Positions 44,205 through 52,540 of a DNA stretch of 64,000 nucleotides are shown in pieces (position 1 is the first letter of the stretch; each line of letters starts with the position of its first letter). The notes beneath the pieces are model-generated. The model searched no databases. It saw only the letters and a program-made list of their open reading frames with translations, and had not been told where the DNA came from. Made by a program: the position numbers and the translations under genes. This DNA is from Luteolibacter sp. (GTDB lineage: Bacteria > Verrucomicrobiota > Verrucomicrobiia > Verrucomicrobiales > Akkermansiaceae): the NCBI GenBank assembly GCA_030696085.1, contig JAUYNL010000060.1, positions 48,229-112,228 on the forward strand, given 5' to 3'.

Positions 44205-44768
44205 TTATTCCGCGTGCCGTTTGGACAGGGCGACGACGCCGATGGTGGCGACGAGCAGCAGCACGCCGAGGATTTGGAAGGGAAGGTTGTATTGGGTGAA
44301 AAGGGTGTGGCCGATGAGGTGGACGTCCGGCAGGCGGCCTTCCGCGAGATTGGCGGCGATCTTTCCACCGGAGGGAAACGCAGTGGCGGCGGCAGTAAGG
44401 GTGGCGGCGTCCAGTGGTGGGGCGGTCTTGTCCGGGGTGCGGGACAAGACGCCTATGAGCTGGACCATGAATGCGATGAACAGCGTGAATCCAGCCAGCG
44501 CGGGCGCAAGGCCCTTGGCGCGCTTTTGCTCATCCTTGAGATCGAGCAGCATGATGATGAAGAGGAACAGCACCATCACCGCGCCGGTATAGACGAGGAT
44601 CTGGATGACGCCGACGAAGAAGGCGCTGAGTCCGATGAAGAGCCCCGAGAGGCCGACGAAACAGGTGACGACGGAAAGCGCGCTGGAAACCGGATTGCGG
44701 AAGGCGATGACCGCGGTGCCACCGATCAGCATGATTGTGGAGAAGAGCCAGAAAAGGTAGGAGGGCAT
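44205..44768 (-). CDS. nuoJ: NADH-quinone oxidoreductase subunit J
   Basis: A 187-residue membrane subunit with five helices. The pi-bulge helix sequence ILVYTGAVMVLFLFIIMLLD is typical. The C-terminal helix is followed by a short basic tail. Its leader carries the 20-base block shared with nuoN. It is 33 bases upstream of nuoK. Confidence 0.96.
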   Translation of the reverse strand: MPSYLFWLFSTIMLIGGTAVIAFRNPVSSALSVVTCFVGLSGLFIGLSAFFVGVIQILVYTGAVMVLFLFIIMLLDLKDEQKRAKGLAPALAGFTLFIAFMVQLIGVLSRTPDKTAPPLDAATLTAAATAFPSGGKIAANLAEGRLPDVHLIGHTLFTQYNLPFQILGVLLLVATIGVVALSKRHAE

Positions 44769-44769
44769 G

Positions 44770-44789
44770 GGAAGAAGTGGAAAGTGATC
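44770..44789 (-). repeat. Repeated leader block before nuoJ
   Basis: Exact copy, on the coding strand, of the 20-base block before nuoN (38803-38822). It is followed in the coding direction by CC-ATG of nuoJ. Confidence 0.75.
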
Positions 44790-44815
44790 GGTGAGCTGTG
44801 ATCAGTGGGAGATGA

Positions 44816-45382
44816 TCATTTCAGTTCATTCCATTTGTTGACGAGGCCGGTGCGGACGCCGCCGATTTCATAGAGTTTCTTTTTGTCGTGAACCATGTCG
44901 GCGCGCTTGAGGCCGGTGATGAGGTAGTCCTTGCGGAGGAAGATCGCCTGCTCCGGGCAGACTTCCTCGCACAAGCCGCAGTAGATGCAGCGGATCATGT
45001 CGATATCGAATTCGAGCGGTCGCTTCTCGACCTTGGCCCACTTGTCGTCGGAGGGGATTTCGGACGGGGTGATCCGGATGGCCTTGGGCGGGCAGATGAA
45101 TTCGCAGAGTTGGCAGGAGACACAGCGTTCGCGGCCTTGCTCGTCGGTGACGAGTGCGGGGGCGCCGCGGTAGTATTCCGGCAGATGCTCGTCCCAGCGT
45201 TGTTCGGGGAACTGCATGGTCACGCCGAGGCCGGAGGAGGCCAGGGAATCCGCGCTGGCGGATTTTCCCAACAGCGACTTGATCGCGTGGGTCATGGTGA
45301 GGAGGAAACCCTTGATCAGGGCTCCAAAGTAGATCTTCTCACCGAAGTTGAGTTTCGGGCGCTGGAGTTTGATGACGGCCAT
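44816..45382 (-). CDS. nuoI: NADH-quinone oxidoreductase subunit I
   Basis: A 188-residue peripheral-arm subunit with two [4Fe-4S] clusters: CVSCQLCEFICPPKAI and CIYCGLCEEVCPEQAI. An amphipathic N-terminal helix (IKGFLLTMTHAIKSLLG) attaches it to the membrane arm. Separated from nuoH by an inserted two-gene module at 45398-46223. Confidence 0.97.
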   Translation of the reverse strand: MAVIKLQRPKLNFGEKIYFGALIKGFLLTMTHAIKSLLGKSASADSLASSGLGVTMQFPEQRWDEHLPEYYRGAPALVTDEQGRERCVSCQLCEFICPPKAIRITPSEIPSDDKWAKVEKRPLEFDIDMIRCIYCGLCEEVCPEQAIFLRKDYLITGLKRADMVHDKKKLYEIGGVRTGLVNKWNELK

Positions 45383-45397
45383 TGGAAAAGAACGGGA

Positions 45398-45672
45398 CTA
45401 GGAGGATTGGGTGGCAAGCTGGCGAAGTTTTTCAAGATTGAGGGCTCCACCGCCGCGGAGATAGAAGGTGGTGATTTGCTGCCGCAGGGTTTTATAGGGC
45501 GCGGCGTCGGTCATGGCGAGATCATGGGATATATCCTGCTCGCGAACGAAGAAGACCAGCGCCGCAACATCGGCCCACAACGCCTTTCCTTGAGGGCGAC
45601 GCCCAGGCGTCCGGGCTCGGCAAGGATGTGGCGGGCGGTCAATTCCTCGTTTCTGGAGAATGTGGATTTCAC
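45398..45672 (-). pseudogene. Small partner gene of DUF6036 protein, single-base frameshift
   Basis: GTG 45672 overlaps the stop of the upstream gene as GTGA, a coupled start. The first frame reads STFSRNEELTARHILAEPGR then LGVALKE, and would end early after unrelated Arg/Trp/Ser-rich codons. Shifting back one base near 45588 gives ALWADVAALVFFVREQDISH and ends with EKLRQLATQSS, a much more protein-like continuation. Restoring one A in the GAAAG run joins the two into about 91 residues. It is either a true frameshift mutation, a sequencing error or programmed slippage. Family unknown; likely the partner of the nucleotidyltransferase. Confidence 0.62.
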
Positions 45673-46223
45673 TGGAGAATTTCTAGATATACGAGGTTTT
45701 CTTCCGAGGTTTTCCTTTTGGCGTTAGGAAATCCGGAAACGATGGACTTCACCAGCGAGATGTCAGGTTGATAGTGTTTTTGAAGGAAGTGAATATCCTC
45801 AATGTCTTTGGCATCGGCGCGGGTCAACTTGGAGGCAATGATGTTTTCGATGGGGGGGCGGGTGACGATGATGCGTCCCATGCGAAACATGGTAACAGGT
45901 TGGAACGGCCCGACTTGGACGATGCCGGGCTCGACGATTTGGAGGTAGGGTTGACCAGGCTCCAGAATATCTGTCGGATTGAAAGTCAGTCCTGCATTTT
46001 CGGCGGCCTGTCTGAGTTCCAGCAAGTCGAAGTCACTCGATGGTTGCCAGATATCGAGGGCTTCAGTGGTTCTGAGTTCCATGCCCGCGAAAACACATGC
46101 TGCGGAGCCGATGAGACACAGTCTGACGGAGGGTCCCTCATTTCCGAGGGTGGCGGCCATGGCTTCGAGAGAACGCATCCAGCGATCCTTGTCGTAAGCG
46201 GGAATTGGAGATTCCGGTGGCAT
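45669..46223 (-). CDS. DUF6036-type nucleotidyltransferase-like protein
   Basis: A 184-residue protein starting MPPESPIPAYDKDRWMRSLE. The pattern CLIGSAACVFAGMELRTTEA, SSDFDLLEL and later FRMGRIIVTRPPIENIIASK plus RADAKDIEDI is that of the DUF6036/AbiEii-like nucleotidyltransferase group (G-S-A-A then D-x-D-type acidic residues and a C-terminal K-x-x-R-x-x-x-K-D). Such proteins are often toxins or toxin partners. It lies between nuoH and nuoI and overlaps a small partner gene. Only one clear acidic pair is visible, so activity is uncertain. Confidence 0.75.
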   Translation of the reverse strand: MPPESPIPAYDKDRWMRSLEAMAATLGNEGPSVRLCLIGSAACVFAGMELRTTEALDIWQPSSDFDLLELRQAAENAGLTFNPTDILEPGQPYLQIVEPGIVQVGPFQPVTMFRMGRIIVTRPPIENIIASKLTRADAKDIEDIHFLQKHYQPDISLVKSIVSGFPNAKRKTSEENLVYLEILQ

Positions 46224-46239
46224 GGTTGGTGGCAAGGTG

Positions 46240-47496
46240 TCAGGCGCGGAGCGCTTTCGGGGGGTCTTCGGAAACCTTGGCGACCCAGATGACGGCGGCG
46301 GTGACAGCGATGAGGAGGATGGCTCCGATGCCAAGAATGGCGGCGGTGAGTTGCGGCGCGGCGATGATGAGGGCGGCGAGGAAGACGTTGATGAGGGCGG
46401 CTTCGAAGAAGATCACCCAGCCGAGTTTCATGAGCTGGTCGTAGCGGAAGCGCGGCACGGTCCAGCGGACGAGGATGAAGAAAAGGATGAAGGCGACGAG
46501 CTTTGCGACGAAGATGCCGAGGTGGATGAGGCCGCCGAAGTGGAAGCCGCCAAGGTGGAGGTTTTCGATGTGTTTGTCCAAACCGAAGCCGAGCGACCAA
46601 CCGCCTAGGAAGAGGGTGACGATGAGCGCCGAGCCGATGACCATGGCCGCGTATTCGCCCATGAAGAAGAGCGCGAATTTCATTGAGGAGTATTCGGTGT
46701 GGTAGCCGCCGACGAGTTCGGTTTCGCACTCCGGGAGGTCGAAGGGCATGCGGTTGGTTTCCGCGAAGATCGAGATGGTGAAGATGAAAAAGGAGATGAT
46801 TGCGGGAATCCAGAACAGGGCGGTTTGCATGTCCGGCATGCCGAGGTGGCCGCCTTTCCAGAGCGGGAGCAGAAGCCAGCCGTTGTCCGCCTGATGCTGG
46901 ACGATCTTGCCGAGGTTGAGCTCGCCGAAATACATCAGGACGGGAATGATCGAGAGGCCGAGCGAGATTTCATAGGAAATCATCTGGGCGGTCGATCGCA
47001 CGCCGCCGATGAAGGGGAACTTCGAATTCGACGACCAGCCGGCGAGGGTGATGCCGTAAACCGTTAGGGAGGAAACCGCGAAGACGAACAGCGGGCCGAT
47101 GTCGAGATCCGCGATGACGAGATTTTCCTCGTGGCCGAAGATCGAGATCGGCGAGCCGAAGGGGATCACGCAGACGGTTATGAGCGCCGGGGCGACCGTT
47201 AGAGCCGGAGCCAGCCAGTAGAACGCCTTGCGGACATGGGATGGAGTGAAGTCCTCCTTGAGAAAGAGTTTCACGCCGTCCGCCATTGGCTGGATGAGGC
47301 CGAAGAAGTGGAAGTCCTTCTTGAAACCCAGCAAGGTGAGGGGGATCCCCGTTCGGTTAGGACCTACGCGGTCCTGGATGATGGCGCAGAAGCGGCGCTC
47401 GAAATAAACCGAGATGGGCACGAGCGGCAGCACCACACAGAAGGTGAGCGCGACGATTTTGACCAGGATGATGGCGATCTGTATGAGGTCCGGCAT
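46240..47496 (-). CDS. nuoH: NADH-quinone oxidoreductase subunit H
   Basis: A 418-residue membrane subunit that shapes the quinone-binding site. It contains RVGPNRTGIPLTLLGF near the N-terminus, the loop ETNRMPFDLPECETELVGGY with its acidic residues, and SMKFALFFMGEYAAMV. The C-terminal extension of about 60 residues has two further hydrophobic segments beyond the usual end. Follows nuoG with a 33-base gap. Confidence 0.97.
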   Translation of the reverse strand: MPDLIQIAIILVKIVALTFCVVLPLVPISVYFERRFCAIIQDRVGPNRTGIPLTLLGFKKDFHFFGLIQPMADGVKLFLKEDFTPSHVRKAFYWLAPALTVAPALITVCVIPFGSPISIFGHEENLVIADLDIGPLFVFAVSSLTVYGITLAGWSSNSKFPFIGGVRSTAQMISYEISLGLSIIPVLMYFGELNLGKIVQHQADNGWLLLPLWKGGHLGMPDMQTALFWIPAIISFFIFTISIFAETNRMPFDLPECETELVGGYHTEYSSMKFALFFMGEYAAMVIGSALIVTLFLGGWSLGFGLDKHIENLHLGGFHFGGLIHLGIFVAKLVAFILFFILVRWTVPRFRYDQLMKLGWVIFFEAALINVFLAALIIAAPQLTAAILGIGAILLIAVTAAVIWVAKVSEDPPKALRA

Positions 47497-47529
47497 GGAT
47501 TGTCGGGAGTGAAATTGGTGAGTCAGTGA

Positions 47530-49287
47530 TCAACCATTGATCCGTCCCGCGGCTTTTGCTGCCCGTTCGTTTTCGAGCAACGGGATCTTGTAGCCGGTGT
47601 CGGCGATTTGCGTGCCTTGATGGCCGATTTTTGAAAGCGTGAGTCCGTTGAAGGCGGGGACGGACCCGGCGAGAGCCTTGAAAACGTCTTCGATATGTTG
47701 GTCTTCGTTTTTTCCGCCGGAAATGGCCAGAATGAGGTCGCGCAGGATTTCCCAATCGTCATGGGCTTGGCCGGGCATTTCGACGGCGCGGTTGAGGCGC
47801 TGGAGGCGGCCGGAGAGGTTGACCATCGAGCCGCGTTTTTCGGCGAAGGCGGCGGCGGGAAGAACCAGATGGGCCGCCAGTGCGGTGGGATTGGCGAGGA
47901 TCTGGGACTGGACCAGGAAATCGAGTTTCGCGAGGTCGGAGAAATGGAAGTCGGCGTCGCTAATGAGATCTTCGCCGAAGACGAGTAGCGCCTTGATGGA
48001 GCCGGAGCGGACGCCTTCGCGGATGGCGTCGAGTTTGGAGAAGGGGTCTTCGGTTTCGAGAATGAGTTTCGCGCCGGTGGTGTTGGGATTGCGGTCGGCG
48101 GCGATGAGTAGGGCGTCCTGCTCGGCGAAACGCGGGACGAGTGAGAGGTGAGGGGTGCCGATTTCCGCTGCGAGTGCGCGGGTGAGGAAGAGTTCCTCAT
48201 TGGTCATGCGACCGGAGGCAATGATGGCGACTTGCTCGGGGGAGGCTCCCTTGATTTTCGCGGCGGCGGTTTTCAGCGCATCGCTCCACGAAACCGGCTG
48301 ATGCTGCGCGTCCACCTTGGCGAGCGGTTCAGTGAAACGCCCCTCGCCATCGATGTGGTGGAAATTCAGGCGGTGGGAATCCGGCATCCAGCACGAGTTC
48401 ACGTCATTGTTCTGGCGCGGAGTGATGCGGTGGACGGTGTTGCCGCGCGTCCAGATGGTGATGTTGGTGCCGGTGCCGCAATTCACGTCGATGCTCTGGG
48501 TTTCCTTGAGGAACCAGACCCGCATTTGGAAGCGGAAATCATTGGATGTCAGTGCGCCAACCGGGCAGATGTCGGCGGTGTTGAGCGAGTAGTTGGAATC
48601 CAGCAGGCGGCCGGGATGGACGGTGAGAGTGGTGTGCGTGCCGCGCTGGGTGAAGCCGAGCACGGGATCACCCGCGACCTCGTCCATGAAGCGGATGCAG
48701 CGGCTGCACATGATGCAGCGCTCGTCGTCGAGGCGGATGCGCGGGCCGATGTCCACGTTTTTAGGTTTTTTCACCTTCATGTCCACGAAGCGGGAAACTC
48801 CGCGGCCGTGCTCGACGGAGTGCTCCTGAAGGCGGCACTCGCCGGCCTGATCGCAGATCGGGCAATCGAGAGGGTGATTGATGAGCAGGAATTCCATCAC
48901 GCCCTCGCGGCATTTTTCGACTAGCTCTCCGGAGGTGCGGATGCCCATGTTTTCGGAAACCGTGTTGGCGCAGGCGATGACCGGGCGGGGGATCCAGCCG
49001 ATGGATTCATAGCCGTTTTCGTCCCGTTGGGGTTCCTGCCCGGGGGTGGGGCGGGGAGGCATGCCCATCTGCACGAGGCACATCCGGCAGTTTCCGGGCG
49101 AGCTCAGCTTCGGGTGGTAGCAGTAATGGGGGACGATGGTGCCGGCGTTCCGACAGGCTTCGATCATTCGCGTGCCCTTGGGAAATTGGTGCCAAACGCC
49201 GTCGATTTGCACGTTGACCCTGCCATTTGCGGCGGCAAGGTCTTTAGGCAAAGTGAATTCCGCAGTCGCAGAAGATGGATCGCTCAT
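47530..49287 (-). CDS. nuoG: NADH-quinone oxidoreductase subunit G
   Basis: A 585-residue Fe-S subunit. The [2Fe-2S] ferredoxin part includes YCYHPKLSSPGNCRMCLV; then His/Cys-liganded HPLDCPICDQAGECRLQEHS and ERCIMCSRCIRFMDEVAGDP. A shortened molybdopterin-oxidoreductase-like domain follows (about 300-585). The start MSDPSSATAEFTLPK at 49287 is preferred over a longer frame without similarity. It is the first nuo gene in the window; nuoA-F are not adjacent, since a cell-wall gene precedes it. Confidence 0.96.
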   Translation of the reverse strand: MSDPSSATAEFTLPKDLAAANGRVNVQIDGVWHQFPKGTRMIEACRNAGTIVPHYCYHPKLSSPGNCRMCLVQMGMPPRPTPGQEPQRDENGYESIGWIPRPVIACANTVSENMGIRTSGELVEKCREGVMEFLLINHPLDCPICDQAGECRLQEHSVEHGRGVSRFVDMKVKKPKNVDIGPRIRLDDERCIMCSRCIRFMDEVAGDPVLGFTQRGTHTTLTVHPGRLLDSNYSLNTADICPVGALTSNDFRFQMRVWFLKETQSIDVNCGTGTNITIWTRGNTVHRITPRQNNDVNSCWMPDSHRLNFHHIDGEGRFTEPLAKVDAQHQPVSWSDALKTAAAKIKGASPEQVAIIASGRMTNEELFLTRALAAEIGTPHLSLVPRFAEQDALLIAADRNPNTTGAKLILETEDPFSKLDAIREGVRSGSIKALLVFGEDLISDADFHFSDLAKLDFLVQSQILANPTALAAHLVLPAAAFAEKRGSMVNLSGRLQRLNRAVEMPGQAHDDWEILRDLILAISGGKNEDQHIEDVFKALAGSVPAFNGLTLSKIGHQGTQIADTGYKIPLLENERAAKAAGRING

Positions 49288-49301
49288 GGCTAGGAGGAGG
49301 A

Positions 49302-49332
49302 GCCGGACACGGTATGCACTTTTTGTCCGGCG
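49302..49332 (-). promoter_or_regulatory. Inverted repeat in nuoG leader
   Basis: GCCGGACA (49302-49309) and TGTCCGGC (49325-49332) form perfect 8-base arms around a 15-base AT-rich loop, ending 15 bases before the nuoG ATG. There is no T-run, so it is more likely an operator or a leader hairpin than a terminator. Confidence 0.4.
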
Positions 49333-49426
49333 GAGTCGCGCGTGACTATGTCGGCAGGCCTCCAATGCGGCAAGTGTGCTTTGAGGAAAAATTACGCCGG
49401 GTGGGAAGCATGGCGATCAAATGCGA

Positions 49427-49451
49427 AAGGCCCCGCGTCTTGCGGGGCCTT
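49427..49451 (-). terminator. Terminator hairpin after L,D-transpeptidase gene
   Basis: AAGGCCCCGC and GCGGGGCCTT are perfect 10-base arms with a 5-base loop, 29 bases after the stop of the leftward transpeptidase gene. Only a short T stretch follows, but the stem is GC-rich. Confidence 0.7.
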
Positions 49452-49479
49452 GAAAAGCTGGAGCTCCGGGATTTTCCGG

Positions 49480-50157
49480 TCAGTTGTAGCTCGGCGTCTT
49501 GTGCTGTTTGAAATAACCGTCGCCGACATACATGGTGCCCGGATAGTCCGGCAGCGGGCCGGCGTCCGGCGGCAGCGGAATATTGGCGTGGGTGGCGTCT
49601 TCAGGTTGCGAGTAGGCGATGTTTACCGGCGTGCCGATCTTCACGAGCCGATAGAATTTCGGAGAGAGGTTTTCATGCATGCGGATGCAGCCGTGGGTGC
49701 AGGGGTGATGTTTGACCCAGCCGGTGTGAAATCCGTAGTTGGGCTTGAACTCGCACCAATATGGCATCGGCGTGCCTTTGAAGGACCAACCGACCGGACG
49801 GCTGCTGATCAGTGTTTGCTGGACCTGGCTGCCGTTGTAGGCGTAGCCGTGGGTGTTCGCGCGTTTCTTTTCGACCTTGTTGAAGATGCGGAACGAGCCT
49901 GACGGAGTGGAGGAACCTGGTGCGCCAACCGATACAGGCATGGAGAGCAGCACTTCGGAGCCTTCCATGACGTAGGTGCGTTGTTTGCTCAGTGAGACCT
50001 TCACATGGACGTTGTTGGGATTGGAGGGGAGCTTGGTTGGGCGGTCGTAGGCGTGGTAGGCGGAGAGACCGGAGCCGGTGCCTACCGTCGAGCAGGATGA
50101 CATGATGGCCGCGCTGGCGAGCGCGGCGGCGAGCATGAGGGATGTTTTGAAATTCAT
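49480..50157 (-). CDS. L,D-transpeptidase lipoprotein (YkuD domain)
   Basis: A 225-residue exported protein with a lipoprotein signal (lipobox around MSSC, Cys22). The YkuD catalytic site is HPCTHGCIRMHE with Cys157, His155 and Arg159, typical of enzymes that form 3-3 peptidoglycan cross-links or attach lipoproteins to the wall. The preceding region (VKVSLSKQRTYVMEGSEVLL) is the conserved N-terminal strand pair. Stand-alone gene ending in a hairpin terminator. Confidence 0.93.
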   Translation of the reverse strand: MNFKTSLMLAAALASAAIMSSCSTVGTGSGLSAYHAYDRPTKLPSNPNNVHVKVSLSKQRTYVMEGSEVLLSMPVSVGAPGSSTPSGSFRIFNKVEKKRANTHGYAYNGSQVQQTLISSRPVGWSFKGTPMPYWCEFKPNYGFHTGWVKHHPCTHGCIRMHENLSPKFYRLVKIGTPVNIAYSQPEDATHANIPLPPDAGPLPDYPGTMYVGDGYFKQHKTPSYN

Positions 50158-50225
50158 GGATGAGCTGAAGTTGGGCGAGGATTGCAGTGTTTTTCAGAAA
50201 AGGCAAGTTTCGGAACAGCGAACAA

Positions 50226-50660
50226 TCAGCGTGCCCGTTCCCACGAGTCCACCCGGCTTTCGATAAACCACACTGAGGCGACCCGATACGGGATGTAGGT
50301 GATCTCGGGGCCAAAACCGTAATAACCGTGATAGCCGCCACGCCGGTAGCGTCCGTAGCCACCGCCATAGGCACCGTAGAAATTCGTGGTGTAAACCGGC
50401 CGCGAACCCGCGTAGTCCCAGCGCTCGGTCGTTCTGCCATTCTTGGAGCCTTGGAAGGTGCGGGACGGCGCGCCCCACGCGAGATAGACGGCGTCCGTAG
50501 TCATGCCGCGTGCGATTTGCCCTTGTTTGACGAGAGTCCGGTGTTTGGTGCCGAGGGCTTCGAATTTTTGGGGATCCCGCTGGATGCGGGCTTGTGGGGT
50601 GGAGGGGGCGCAGGATGCCACGAGCAGACCTGCCAACAGGAACGTGAGCAATCGTTTCAT
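50226..50660 (-). CDS. Small lipoprotein, unknown function
   Basis: A 144-residue exported protein with a clear lipobox (MKRLLTFLLAGLLVASCAPS, Cys17). The mature part has an SmpA/BamE-like GMTTDAVYLAWGAPSRTFQG motif (turn after a helix, often seen in small outer-membrane lipoproteins), followed by a Gly/Tyr/Arg-rich stretch (YGAYGGGYGRYRRGGYHGYY). It lies 68 bases upstream of the transpeptidase gene, same direction. Function unknown. Confidence 0.78.
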   Translation of the reverse strand: MKRLLTFLLAGLLVASCAPSTPQARIQRDPQKFEALGTKHRTLVKQGQIARGMTTDAVYLAWGAPSRTFQGSKNGRTTERWDYAGSRPVYTTNFYGAYGGGYGRYRRGGYHGYYGFGPEITYIPYRVASVWFIESRVDSWERAR

Positions 50661-50786
50661 ATCGGGAATCTAGGAAAGACTTCCGGTGAGCGCAACCCGG
50701 ATTCCAATCCATACACCGTGAAACTTTTGCCTTGGAGAGGGCGGGGGGAGTTTCTAGGGTCGCTCCGGCGAGAGCCGAATTTGTCC

Positions 50787-51053
50787 ATGGCCAAACAAGA
50801 ATTCACCATCCTCAATAAACTGGGCATCCATGCCCGGCCGGCCGCCCAATTCGTAAAAACGGCCAATCGATTCCAGTCGGATGTGTTCGTGGAAAAAGAT
50901 GGCGAGGAAGTGGATGGCAAGAGCATCATGGGACTGATGATGCTGGCTGCGGGACATGGCTCGGTGATTGCCGTGAGTGCTGACGGGCCGGATGCCGATG
51001 CCGCGCTCACTGCGCTGGGTGAGCTGATCGCCCGCAAGTTCGAGGAGGATTGA
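50787..51053 (+). CDS. HPr phosphocarrier protein
   Basis: An 88-residue HPr-fold protein. The phosphorylated His15 is in LGIHARPAAQFVKTA, and Ser46, the regulatory kinase site, is in DGKSIMGLMMLAAG. ATG 50787 is chosen from the family start. It carries phosphate in sugar transport or its regulation (PTS, HPr kinase). No enzyme I gene is close. It is divergent from the small lipoprotein gene and convergent with an acyl-ligase gene 20 bases away. Confidence 0.96.
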   Translation: MAKQEFTILNKLGIHARPAAQFVKTANRFQSDVFVEKDGEEVDGKSIMGLMMLAAGHGSVIAVSADGPDADAALTALGELIARKFEED

Positions 51054-51073
51054 GGCTTCCGGGACGAAGGGAT

Positions 51074-52507
51074 TCAGTTCCTGCGGATTTTGCCACTGGC
51101 GGTCAATGCCAGCTCATCCACCTGTTTGATCCGGACGGGAATTTTGTAGGGCGAGAGTGATTTCCGGCACCATGCGATCAATTTTCCGGGTTCCGCCGAT
51201 TCCCCATCCCGAAAAACGACCTCGGCGACAGGCATCATGCCGAGCATCGGGTGGCAACTGCCGAACACACGACATCCCGCGACCGCCGGGTGCTGCTGGA
51301 GCACCCGTTCCACTTCCTCTGGAAAAACCTTCATGCCACTCACATTGATGACGCTCTTTTTGCGGCCGCAGATGAAAATTCTGCCTGCGGCATCCGTTTC
51401 CGCAAGGTCGCCGGTGGGGAACCAGCCATCGACGCACACCTCCGCCAGCTCCTGCCATGGTGACAGGTAGGCATCAAACATGCCCGGCCCCTTGATCCAC
51501 AATTCGCCGATCATTCCCACGGCCACAGTCAGACCTTCGTCATCGCGGAGCTCCACATCGAAGGCGGGCAGCGGCCGTCCCACCGCAGTCGGGGCGTCCT
51601 CGGCTCCGCCTGTGTTGAGGAGCGGCAGGCCGATCTCGATGATGCCCAGTCCCTGGACCAGAGGTTTTCCGAAGCGTGCGAGAAATCCCTCCGCCACCTG
51701 TGCCGGCAAGGGGGCCGCCGTGCTCACCGCCAGACGCAGGTCCGGCCACTTGAAGCCGCCAGGGTCCGCCGCCAGCAGCGCGTAATGAAACGGAGCGCCG
51801 TAAATGACCGTGGCCCGTGTCGTGCGCGCGGTTTCCAAAACTTCCGCCGCCAGATGGGAGGAGCCAATCACCGTGCAAGCGCCGTGATAGAGATAGAGTA
51901 CGATGGACACCGCGAAATGATGGGCCATTGGCAGCATCCAGAGGACGCGGTCTCCGGGGCCGATTTCGAGTGCGGCGTTTGCGGCCACGATGCGCTCCCT
52001 GAGCTTGCGGTGGCTCAGCACCACGCCCTTGCTGCGACCGGTGGTGCCCGAACTGAAACGGATGAACGCCGGATCCAGCCCGGAAAACTCCGCCTCGTGA
52101 TCGATCTTGTGGCTCGCAAGAGGCAGCCAGGCAGCGCCTGTGGACTCCTCGTGGGAGACCGTCCCGTCGCGCCGCCACTTCTCGTATTTTCCAAGAACCA
52201 CACCGCAGAGACCGGTGCGATCCAACAGGTCGGCGCGCTCGCTATCCGTGAGCTCCTCGGCCACCGGCACCAGGCATCCGCCGGCCTTGAGAATCGCCAG
52301 GGCGAGCACGATGTAGTCCACTCCGTTGCCGCATGCCAGGCCCACCCGCGGGAGGTGCTCGCCTCGGAATTCAGGGCAGCGCTTCAGCCAGGATGCCACC
52401 CGGGAAACCCGCTCCATCAGTCCGCCGTATGTGAGAACCACGCCGGCCGCCATCAACGCCGGCCGCTCGGCCGACGCTCGCAGGGCGATTTGATCCACGA
52501 TGTTCAC
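51074..52507 (-). CDS. AMP-forming acyl-CoA synthetase/ligase
   Basis: A 477-residue adenylate-forming enzyme. The ATP motif is IRFSSGTTGRSKGVVLSHRK, followed by GELWIKGPGMFDAY, WFPTGDLAETDAAGRIFICG and the C-terminal Lys in LTASGKIRRN. All core motifs are intact and the length is typical for the short ligases of this family. The acid substrate cannot be told from sequence. It ends 33 bases before, and in the same direction as, the HemQ gene upstream, so they may be co-transcribed. Confidence 0.9.
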   Translation of the reverse strand: MNIVDQIALRASAERPALMAAGVVLTYGGLMERVSRVASWLKRCPEFRGEHLPRVGLACGNGVDYIVLALAILKAGGCLVPVAEELTDSERADLLDRTGLCGVVLGKYEKWRRDGTVSHEESTGAAWLPLASHKIDHEAEFSGLDPAFIRFSSGTTGRSKGVVLSHRKLRERIVAANAALEIGPGDRVLWMLPMAHHFAVSIVLYLYHGACTVIGSSHLAAEVLETARTTRATVIYGAPFHYALLAADPGGFKWPDLRLAVSTAAPLPAQVAEGFLARFGKPLVQGLGIIEIGLPLLNTGGAEDAPTAVGRPLPAFDVELRDDEGLTVAVGMIGELWIKGPGMFDAYLSPWQELAEVCVDGWFPTGDLAETDAAGRIFICGRKKSVINVSGMKVFPEEVERVLQQHPAVAGCRVFGSCHPMLGMMPVAEVVFRDGESAEPGKLIAWCRKSLSPYKIPVRIKQVDELALTASGKIRRN

Positions 52508-52540
52508 GATGGCGTTTTCAATTCCAGCCCGGCGGCGGAT

